Source: Acidimicrobiales bacterium (lineage in GTDB: Bacteria > Actinomycetota > Acidimicrobiia > Acidimicrobiales > Palsa-688). From it: 8,072 nt of DNA. Both the position numbers and the translations under genes were made by a program. Shown one piece after another: positions 1-5,140 of this stretch (position 1 is its first letter; each line of letters starts with the position of its first letter). The notes below the pieces were generated by a model. The model saw only the letters and a list, made by a program, of their open reading frames with translations. It searched no databases and was not told where the DNA came from. The DNA lies in NCBI GenBank assembly GCA_030039575.1, contig JASHVH010000407.1, forward strand, positions 1 through 8,072, given 5' to 3'.

Positions 1-494
1 GCCACGGGGACGAGCGGGGCGTCTTCATCGAGACGTACCGGCGCAGCTGGTTCCCGCTCGGGCGGGAAATGGTCCAGGCCAACCGGGCCGATCGTGCCGC
101 CGGCTCGGTCGTGGGCCTGCATTACCACCTCCACCAGGCGGACTACTGGACAGTGCCCAGGGGTCGGGCCCGGGTGGTGCTGCACGACCTCCGCCAAGGC
201 TCGCCCACGGACGGGGCGACGGTCGCCATCGACGCCGACGCGGACAACGCGCTGGGTGTCTTCATCCCTCCCGGGGTGGCACACGGCTTCGCCAGCCTGA
301 CCGACCTGACCATCGCCTACATGGTCGACAGCTATTACAACCCCGCCGACGAACTGGGAATCGCCTGGGACGACCCCGAGGTGGCGGCCGACTGGGGCCT
401 GATCGACCCGGTGCTCTCTGCCCGGGACAAGGCCAACCCGCTGCGGGCGGAGCTGGGGCCGGCGTCCCGGCCGCACGCCAGCCTGCGCCGTTGA
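1..494 (+). CDS. RmlC-like dTDP-4-keto-6-deoxysugar epimerase, 5' partial
   Basis: This is the C-terminal part of a cupin of the dTDP-4-dehydrorhamnose 3,5-epimerase family. The open frame enters from the left edge with its first full codon at position 3. The ATG at 69 is internal, because the 22 residues before it already match the family (HGDERGVFIETYRRSWFP). Family marks, numbered from that ATG, are GLHYH (16-20), DLRQGSPTDG (40-49), IPPGVAHGF (66-74), the tyrosine in TIAYMVDSYYNP (Y84) and WDDP (100-103). The fold and the His and Tyr positions are kept. However, the lysine expected after the His-containing strand (QAK in M. tuberculosis RmlC, from memory) reads QAD here, and the loop before it is about 3 residues shorter. 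Canonical 3,5-epimerase activity is therefore uncertain; it may be a divergent RmlC or an epimerase/isomerase for another deoxysugar. The gene ends 4 nt before cofD and is probably cotranscribed with it. About 20 N-terminal residues are missing. Confidence 0.85.
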   Translation, partial: HGDERGVFIETYRRSWFPLGREMVQANRADRAAGSVVGLHYHLHQADYWTVPRGRARVVLHDLRQGSPTDGATVAIDADADNALGVFIPPGVAHGFASLTDLTIAYMVDSYYNPADELGIAWDDPEVAADWGLIDPVLSARDKANPLRAELGPASRPHASLRR

Positions 495-498
495 ACCG

Positions 499-1551
499 AT
501 GGCTGTGACCCAGGGCGCTCCGAGCGTCACTGCGTTGGCCGGCGGGGTGGGCGCCGCTCGCATGCTGCGCGGGCTCGCCGCGGTGGTCGGCCAGGCCAAC
601 ATCACCGCCGTGGTCAACACCGGGGACGACATGGTCCTGCACGGGCTGTACGTCAGCCCGGACATCGACACCGTCACCTACACCCTGGGCGGGACCTCCA
701 ACAGCGAGACGGGCTGGGGCCTGGCCGGCGAGTCCTGGACGGCGATGGAGGCGCTGCGAGCCTTCGAGGGGGCCGAGGGCCTCGGTGGGGCCAGCCTCAC
801 CTGGTTCAGCCTCGGCGACCGGGACCTGGCCACTCATTTGTTCAGGACGGGCCGGCTGGCCGGCGGGGCCACACTTTCGCAAGTGACGGCGGAGGTAGCT
901 CGCCGCTTCGGCGTCGAGGCCCGCCTGCTCCCGATGACCGATAGCAGGGTCGAGACCAGGGTCACGATCGAGCTCGACGACCAGGTGTCCAAGCAGAACT
1001 TCGGGGGCCTGGCCGACCGCTCTGGCCGGGCCGGCGCCGGGCCCGGGTTGGTCGAGATCGGCTTCCAGGAGTACTTCGTCGGGTTCGGCCACAGTGTGGA
1101 GGTGAAACGGGTGCGCTTCGCCGGCGCTGACGTGGCCCGGCCCGCCCCCGGCGTGCTCGACGCCATAGCCGACGCCGATGTGGTCGTGATCTGCCCGTCC
1201 AACCCGATCGTCTCGATCGGCCCGGTGACGGCCGTGCCCGGTATCGCCGGCGCGGTGGCGGACCGGCGCGCCGACGTCGTCGCTGTGTCCCCCATCATTG
1301 CCGGCAGGGCACTGAAAGGGCCGGCCGACCGGATGCTGACCGAGTTGGGCCACGCGGCATCCGCCGTCGGGGTGGCCCGCCTATGGGCGCCCCTGGCCGC
1401 CACCCTGGTGGTGGACGAGCAGGACGCCGACCTCGCCCCCCAGGTCGAAGCCGAGGGGATGCGCTGCGTCGTCGCTCCCTCTGTGATGTCAGGGCCAAGA
1501 GAGGCAGCCAACCTGGCCAGGGCGGTGCTGGGTGCCGGCGCCCCTTGCTGA
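499..1551 (+). CDS. cofD: 2-phospho-L-lactate transferase (CofD/FbiA), F420 biosynthesis
   Basis: This enzyme transfers a phospho-lactyl (or, in actinobacteria, phosphoenolpyruvyl) group from an activated guanosine diphosphate donor to the riboflavin-like precursor Fo, giving F420-0 or dehydro-F420-0 in the cytosol. The 350-residue product has the nucleotide-binding start ALAGGVGAARMLRGL (12-26). It also has NTGDD (40-44) followed by YVSPDIDTVTYTLGG (51-65), WFSLGDRDLATH (102-113), LLPMTDSRVETRV (143-155), CPSNPIVSIGP (232-242) and SPIIAGRALKGPADRML (264-280). All are CofD/FbiA hallmarks. It is slightly longer than the roughly 310-330 residues usual for the family. The extra length seems to lie around 163-187, a Gly/Ala-rich stretch between the ELDD strand and FQEYFV. 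No clear Shine-Dalgarno precedes ATG 499, and GTG 505 is a possible alternative start. The gene follows the RmlC-like gene by 4 nt and precedes cofE by 33 nt, so one plus-strand operon is likely. Confidence 0.96.
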   Translation: MAVTQGAPSVTALAGGVGAARMLRGLAAVVGQANITAVVNTGDDMVLHGLYVSPDIDTVTYTLGGTSNSETGWGLAGESWTAMEALRAFEGAEGLGGASLTWFSLGDRDLATHLFRTGRLAGGATLSQVTAEVARRFGVEARLLPMTDSRVETRVTIELDDQVSKQNFGGLADRSGRAGAGPGLVEIGFQEYFVGFGHSVEVKRVRFAGADVARPAPGVLDAIADADVVVICPSNPIVSIGPVTAVPGIAGAVADRRADVVAVSPIIAGRALKGPADRMLTELGHAASAVGVARLWAPLAATLVVDEQDADLAPQVEAEGMRCVVAPSVMSGPREAANLARAVLGAGAPC

Positions 1552-1584
1552 CGCCCCTCCGGGCGCCTCCGTGGCCGCTTACCG

Positions 1585-2277
1585 ATGATCAGCCTGGTCC
1601 CGGTAGCAGGGATCCCCGAGGTGAGGCCCGGGGACGAGCTGGCTGACCTGGTACTGGCGGCAGCGCGGCTTGAAGACTTCGACGTCCTGGTCATCACCCA
1701 AAAGGTCGTCTCGAAAGCCGAAGGCCGCCTCGTCCCCCTCGACCCCGCCGACCAGGACGCCCGCCGGCGCCTGGTCTTGTCCGAGAGTGCCCGGGTCCTG
1801 CGGGAACGTGACGGCCTCGTGATCTCAGAGACCCGGCACGGCTTTGTCTGCGCCAACGCCGGCGTCGACTTCTCGAACGTGGCCACCGGCCAGGCCGCCC
1901 TCCTACCCGTGGACCCCGATCGCAGCGCCCGGCATATCCGTGACGCCCTCCGGGCGCGGACGGGCCTCCAGGTCGGCGTGGTCATTTCCGACACCTTTGG
2001 CCGGCCCTGGCGCAGCGGTCTGACCGACGTGGCCATAGGGTGCGCCGGCATAGCCGCTGTGGTCGACCTGAGAGGCACGAAAGACGCCGGCGGGCGGGAG
2101 CTGGCGGTGACCGAGATATGCGTAGTGGACGAGATGGCGGCGGCCGCCGAGCTGGCCAAAGGGAAGGCGACCGGCATCCCGGTGGTCGTGTTACGCGGAG
2201 CGGACCGGTCCTGGTTCCGGGAATCGTCGGTGCGGGCGGAGGTGGTCAGGCGGTACGAGCAGGACTTGTTCCGGTGA
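1585..2277 (+). CDS. cofE: Coenzyme F420-0:L-glutamate ligase (CofE), single-domain
   Basis: This GTP-dependent ligase adds L-glutamate residues to F420-0, forming the gamma-glutamyl tail of coenzyme F420. The 230-residue protein shows the CofE signatures in order: VRPGDELADL (13-22), VITQKVVSKAEGR (36-48), SETRHGFVCANAGVDFSN (81-98) and SDTFGRPWRSGLTDVAIGCAG (135-155; metal and nucleotide site region). The opening MISLVPVAGIPEV fits the normal N-terminus of the family, which supports ATG 1585 although no clear ribosome site is visible. It stops after the ligase domain. The C-terminal FMN-binding nitroreductase-like domain that makes mycobacterial FbiB about 450 residues long is absent, and no separate gene for it is in this window. 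Leu203 is a TTA codon (2191-2193), rare in such GC-rich sequence. The stop codon TGA is also the first unit of the tandem array that follows. Confidence 0.95.
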   Translation: MISLVPVAGIPEVRPGDELADLVLAAARLEDFDVLVITQKVVSKAEGRLVPLDPADQDARRRLVLSESARVLRERDGLVISETRHGFVCANAGVDFSNVATGQAALLPVDPDRSARHIRDALRARTGLQVGVVISDTFGRPWRSGLTDVAIGCAGIAAVVDLRGTKDAGGRELAVTEICVVDEMAAAAELAKGKATGIPVVVLRGADRSWFRESSVRAEVVRRYEQDLFR

Positions 2278-2373
2278 CGCCAGGCCCGGTGACCCAGCCG
2301 CAGTAACCCAGCCGCAGTAACCCGGCCCCATGACCCAGCGCCAATGAGCCAGGCCCAAACTGACCGGGCCCGG
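2275..2373. repeat. Degenerate tandem array of ~14-nt units starting with TGA/TAA
   Basis: Starting at the cofE stop codon, the sequence splits into seven similar units: 2275-2289, 2290-2303, 2304-2317, 2318-2330, 2331-2344, 2345-2360 and 2361-2373. Each starts with TGA or TAA followed by a C/G-rich core. The core is best seen in TGACCCAGCCGCAG and TAACCCAGCCGCAG (units 2 and 3), which are identical after the second base; later units drift. Because lengths vary between 13 and 16, the stop triplets fall in all three plus frames, and the second is in the cofE frame 15 nt after the true stop. The array fills the gap between the convergent cofE and galE-like genes. It probably arose by replication slippage. 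A role in ending translation or transcription is only a guess. Confidence 0.75.
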
Positions 2374-2375
2374 CC

Positions 2376-2393
2376 GGCCGGCCTTAGCCGGCC
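2376..2393. terminator. GC hairpin between convergent genes, possible bidirectional terminator
   Basis: GGCCGGC (2376-2382) pairs perfectly with GCCGGCC (2387-2393) around a 4-nt loop, CTTA. The loop contains the stop codon of the minus-strand galE-like gene (TTA at 2384-2386, read as TAA). The position, just past cofE and at the end of the minus-strand operon, is right for a shared terminator. No T-run follows on either strand, so intrinsic termination is not certain. Confidence 0.4.
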
Positions 2394-3361
2394 TCTGAAC
2401 GCTGCCGAGACCAGTCGAGCACGGCCGCCGTGCCCTTTTCGACCGTGGTCCAGGGTTTCCACCCGAGGTGGATCGTGGCCCGGCTCGGGTCGAGGGCGCT
2501 CCTCTGTAGCTCTCCAGGACGGGCGGGGCCGTAGATCGGTGGCTGGGTGACGCCAGCGTTGCGGGCCATCGCCGCGTAGAGGTCGTTCACGGAGGTCTCG
2601 GTCCCGGTGCCGATGTTGCAGAGGAGGCCGGTGCCTCGCTCGCCTGCTCGTGAAAAAGCATCGACCACGTCGTCGACAAAGACAAAGTCCCGGGTCTGCT
2701 TCCCATCACCGAAGATGAGGCAAGGCTCCCCGGACAGGAGGCGGCCCGCGAAGATGGCCACCACCCCGGCCTCACCCCGCAGGTCCTGGCGGGGCCCGTA
2801 GACGTTGGCCAGGGCCAGGGCGGTGTACTCCAGCCCGTGCAGCTCCCGGTAGGCGTACAGGTAGTCGCCCACCGCCTTCTTGGCCACGCCGTACGGCGAA
2901 AGCGGCTTCTGCGGCTGGGATTCCTTGATCGGGAGCTGGTCGGCGTCCCCGTAGATGGTCCCGCCGCTGGAGGCGAACACGACCTTGCGCGCCCCGGCGC
3001 CCCGAGCGCCTTCCAGGACCCGCAGCGACCCGAGCACGTTGATGTCGGCGTCGAGGACGGGGTCGGCTACCGAGACGCGCACATCGGCCTGGGCGGCCAG
3101 GTGGTACACGACTTCGGGCTGGCGCCGGGCCATCAGCTCGACCACGGCCGGCGAGCGCACGTCAAGTTGATGGAAATGGAACCGCCCGGTGCCGTTAGCC
3201 CTGGCCTCCGCCAGGTTGGCCAGGGATCCCGTGGACAGGTTGTCCACTACATCGACCGTGTGCCCCTCGGCCAGGAGCCTGTCAACAAGTGTGGACCCGA
3301 TGAACCCCGCCCCCCCGGTGACCAGCGCCCGGTAGGGCGTCTTCATCGGGCTCGTGGTCAC
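2384..3361 (-). CDS. galE: UDP-glucose 4-epimerase-like NAD-dependent sugar epimerase
   Basis: This is an extended short-chain dehydrogenase (325 residues) that most likely interconverts UDP-glucose and UDP-galactose, or a related NDP-sugar pair. It shows the NAD-binding TGGAGFIGS (15-23) and D40 at the end of the second strand for NAD ribose binding. It also has HLAAQADVRVSVADP (87-101), SSGGTIYGD (131-139), the catalytic pair Y157-K161 in SPYGVAKKA, and ANVYGPRQD with GEAGVVAIFA (185-205). The pattern closely resembles M. tuberculosis GalE1 (Rv3634c) as I recall it. GTG at 3361 overlaps the upstream stop by GTGA and is taken as the start. ATG 3346, five codons in, would give MKTPYRALVTGG and matches typical N-termini equally well; neither has a strong ribosome site. 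It is the last gene of the minus-strand run, and its product could feed galactose into the polymer built on the rhamnosyl linker. The exact sugar substrate cannot be read from sequence. Confidence 0.88.
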   Translation of the reverse strand: MTTSPMKTPYRALVTGGAGFIGSTLVDRLLAEGHTVDVVDNLSTGSLANLAEARANGTGRFHFHQLDVRSPAVVELMARRQPEVVYHLAAQADVRVSVADPVLDADINVLGSLRVLEGARGAGARKVVFASSGGTIYGDADQLPIKESQPQKPLSPYGVAKKAVGDYLYAYRELHGLEYTALALANVYGPRQDLRGEAGVVAIFAGRLLSGEPCLIFGDGKQTRDFVFVDDVVDAFSRAGERGTGLLCNIGTGTETSVNDLYAAMARNAGVTQPPIYGPARPGELQRSALDPSRATIHLGWKPWTTVEKGTAAVLDWSRQRSEAG

Positions 3362-4221
3362 TTCTTGGTGGTCGTCGTGTGCGCTGTGGTGGCGGTCGTC
3401 GTGTGCGCCGTGGTGGTGGTGTGCGCCGTGGTCGTGGTGTGTGCCGTGGTGCCGGTGGTACCACTGTGAGACGCCGTCGTCGGGGTGGTCGTCGGGCTGG
3501 TGGTCGTGGTGTTGGCCGCCGCCGCAATGGTCTGGGTCAACCTCGAAATGACCGAGGAGCTCGGCTGGAGGACGCTCAAGGTCTGCCCGGTCGCCGGCGC
3601 AGGCAAGAACGCCATCGTGACCAGCGTGTCGTTTTTCAACAAGGTGCCCGAGTTGCAGTCAGGGTTGCACGTGTTGGTAGAGCTCTTCGCGGTCTGGAGG
3701 ACGCCGTCGGAGGCTGGTTCCTGGGGTGAGGACCAGGTCATTACGTAAACATGGCCCGGTTTGCCTTCGCAGGTCTGGCCGTCCTGGTAGAGGTGGCCGC
3801 CCGGGAGCTGCAACTGCGCCGCGTTGAGCGTCATACCGATGGAAGAGGCGAACTTGCCCAGCGTGGCGTTTTGCCCGGCAGCGGACTTCACGGTCGGGCT
3901 GATCGTGATTATCCCGTCTTCTTTGGTGGTGATCCCGTAAGGGTCCTTGTCGGTCGGGACGTAGTCCAGCAGTTTCCCGCATGCCTCCACGGCGTAGCCC
4001 TGGTACCAGGGCGGGCTCTGGCCCACCTTCGGCGCCGTGTTGCCGGCGGCGTTGACTTTGGCGTCGCGGTACTGAGTGGCGTTGTAGACGCCGACCACCC
4101 CCAGCACGAGCAATACGACGAGCCCCAGGTAGTACCCGTACGCCGGGCGAGCGCCGTAGGCCCGGCTCCCGCCCAGCCCGGCGGCGCGAGCGACCTTTTT
4201 GGAAGAGGAGGCTTTGCCCAT
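3358..4221 (-). CDS. Membrane-anchored exported protein of unknown function, Thr/His repeat tail
   Basis: This 287-residue product is not one I can name. It has a short basic cytosolic start (KKVARAAGLGGSR, 8-20), one hydrophobic segment (about 30-47, YYLGLVVLLVLGVVGVYN) and then an outside domain of roughly 190 residues. That domain carries four cysteines (81, 151, 185, 189), able to form two disulfides. It also has a motif region PYGITTKEDGIITISP (94-109) followed by SAAGQNATLG (113-122). The end (238-287) is almost all Thr with Ala, His and Ser, ending in KK. There is no LPXTG signal. GGAAAG at 4227-4232, 5 nt before ATG 4221, supports the start. The stop overlaps the galE-like GTG by GTGA. 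The domain faintly resembles a family of exported actinobacterial proteins with a GIHTHGDG-like motif; this is from memory and unverified. A cell-envelope role is inferred from topology and neighbours only. Confidence 0.85.
   Translation of the reverse strand: MGKASSSKKVARAAGLGGSRAYGARPAYGYYLGLVVLLVLGVVGVYNATQYRDAKVNAAGNTAPKVGQSPPWYQGYAVEACGKLLDYVPTDKDPYGITTKEDGIITISPTVKSAAGQNATLGKFASSIGMTLNAAQLQLPGGHLYQDGQTCEGKPGHVYVMTWSSPQEPASDGVLQTAKSSTNTCNPDCNSGTLLKNDTLVTMAFLPAPATGQTLSVLQPSSSVISRLTQTIAAAANTTTTSPTTTPTTASHSGTTGTTAHTTTTAHTTTTAHTTTATTAHTTTTKK
3367..3444 (-). repeat. In-frame repeats encoding AHTTTT-type units
   Basis: The 3' end of the membrane-protein gene encodes residues 260-285 as AHTTTT, AHTTTT, AHTTTA, TT, AHTTTT: four units of 18 nt, with six extra bases after the third. 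The DNA is strongly strand-biased, with long G/T runs on the plus strand. Related but irregular Thr-rich coding sequence extends upstream to about 3510. Such tracts vary in copy number by slippage. In exported actinobacterial proteins Thr-rich stretches often act as wall-spanning or O-glycosylated linkers. Confidence 0.8.
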
Positions 4222-4226
4222 AACGG

Positions 4227-4232
4227 CTTTCC
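4227..4232 (-). promoter_or_regulatory. Ribosome binding site of the membrane-protein gene
   Basis: On the minus strand GGAAAG lies 5 nt before ATG 4221. A second purine run, GGGAAGG, is a little further upstream. It is one of the few recognisable Shine-Dalgarno-like sites in the window and fixes the start, suggesting this gene initiates independently of wbbL translation. Confidence 0.5.
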
Positions 4233-4268
4233 AGGTTACCTTCCCAAGCCGGTTTGCGCCCGCCGCCC

Positions 4269-4293
4269 CCCTGGCGCTAGCGGGCCGCCAGGG
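4269..4293 (-). terminator. Stem-loop across the wbbL stop codon
   Basis: CCCTGGCG (4269-4276) pairs with CGCCAGGG (4286-4293) around a 9-nt loop that begins with the wbbL stop codon (CTA at 4277-4279, read as TAG). With one bulged C the stem can extend by further C-G pairs. No T-run follows on the minus strand, so it is a weak terminator at best. It could act as an attenuator or mRNA-stabilising end between wbbL and the 55-nt gap before the membrane-protein gene. Confidence 0.35.
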
Positions 4294-5140
4294 CGGGGGC
4301 CAGGGCGCGCCGGGCCATCGTCATGCCGAGGCGGGCGATAAGGCCGGCCACTACGAGGGGCAGCACCCAACGCCGCCAGCCCACCGTGGTCCTCTCCGCA
4401 AAACGCCACATCGATATGTGGTGGGCGAACAGCATCCGGTACGGGTGCTGGTCGGCCGAAACCCCCTGGATGTGCATGACCTGCGCCGCCGGCTCGTAGG
4501 CGATCGACCAGCCTGCCCTCCGGAGGCGCCAGCAAAGGTCGACGTCCTCCAGGTACATGAAGTAGGCGCTGTCGAAGCCGCCGACCACGTCCCATGCTTC
4601 CCGCCGGGCCAGGAAGAAGGCGCCGGAGACCCAGTCGACCTCCTCAGCGCGGGCGTGGTCCCAGTTGGTCATCCGGTAGCGGCGCGAAAACGGGTTCCCT
4701 GGCCAGAACTGGCCGACGATCCCGTGCCCCAGCGCTTCCAGCAGGTCCGGGAACCGCCGCGCCGACGGGTACAGAGCACCACTGGCGTCAACGATCCGGG
4801 GGCCGACCACAGCCACCCCCGGGTTCAATTCGAGGAAGCGGCGCAGGCTGGCAACGGTGCCCTCCTCGAGGACTACGTCGGGGTTACAAATGAGCAGGTA
4901 AGGGCCATCGACCAACGCGGCGCCGATGTTGGCCGCCGTGCCGTAACCGAGGTTGGCGCCGGTCGGTACCCATTTCGCCGCCGGGTAACGCTCCGAGACC
5001 GCCTGCCCCGACCCGTCCGTAGAACCGTTGTCCGCCACCACCACGATCGCCACACCCTCGCGACAAAGGATACCTAAGCAGGTCAGCAGGTGTTCTTTGG
5101 CGTTGTAGTTGACGACAACGGCCGATACGTCTTCGTTCAC
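4277..5140 (-). CDS. wbbL: Family 2 glycosyltransferase, WbbL-type rhamnosyltransferase
   Basis: This enzyme is expected to transfer L-rhamnose from dTDP-rhamnose to GlcNAc-PP-polyprenol at the inner face of the membrane, making the rhamnosyl-GlcNAc linker that ties wall polysaccharide to peptidoglycan. The 287-residue protein is a GT-A fold family 2 enzyme. It has the start VSAVVVNYNAKEHL (5-18), nucleotide-binding DNGSTDGS (37-44), VPTGANLGYGTAAN (58-71), NPD (86-88, the DXD equivalent), YPSARRFPD (124-132), and GGFDSAYFMYLEDVDLCWRL (187-206) with the catalytic acidic ED pair at 198-199. These blocks match M. tuberculosis WbbL1 (Rv3265c) as I recall it. A hydrophobic stretch near 258-272 followed by basic residues may anchor it to the membrane. 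It starts with GTG, overlapping the rmlD stop as GTGA, which implies translational coupling. Acceptor identity is inferred from family and context. Confidence 0.9.
   Translation of the reverse strand: MNEDVSAVVVNYNAKEHLLTCLGILCREGVAIVVVADNGSTDGSGQAVSERYPAAKWVPTGANLGYGTAANIGAALVDGPYLLICNPDVVLEEGTVASLRRFLELNPGVAVVGPRIVDASGALYPSARRFPDLLEALGHGIVGQFWPGNPFSRRYRMTNWDHARAEEVDWVSGAFFLARREAWDVVGGFDSAYFMYLEDVDLCWRLRRAGWSIAYEPAAQVMHIQGVSADQHPYRMLFAHHISMWRFAERTTVGWRRWVLPLVVAGLIARLGMTMARRALAPALAAR

Noticed and set aside
2191..2193. TTA codon in cofE as a bldA-type control point
   Set aside because: That control is known from Streptomyces; nothing here shows a Streptomyces origin, and one TTA in a cofactor gene is weak evidence.
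2290..2344. Possible CRISPR-like repeats
   Set aside because: Units are 13-16 nt, contiguous and degenerate, with no spacers and no cas genes nearby.
834..2462. A 542-codon open frame on the minus strand, and another at 262-1353
   Set aside because: Both lie opposite cofD and cofE (and part of the RmlC-like gene), which have clear family motifs. Their products are Arg/Ser/Thr/Pro-rich with no recognisable domain, as expected for antisense frames in GC-rich DNA.
3346..3361. ATG 3346 as the sole start of the galE-like gene
   Set aside because: It fits the family N-terminus, but GTG 3361 overlaps the upstream stop by GTGA, the same pattern as rmlD/wbbL. It is kept as an alternative only.
2837..3469. 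A 210-codon plus-strand frame with a Val/Ala/Cys-rich hydrophobic end
   Set aside because: It is antisense to the galE-like gene and to the Thr repeat tail; the apparent hydrophobic end is just the reverse complement of Thr/His codons.
4199..5077. A 292-codon plus-strand frame
   Set aside because: It is opposite the WbbL-type gene and has no family motif, while the minus-strand product has a complete set.
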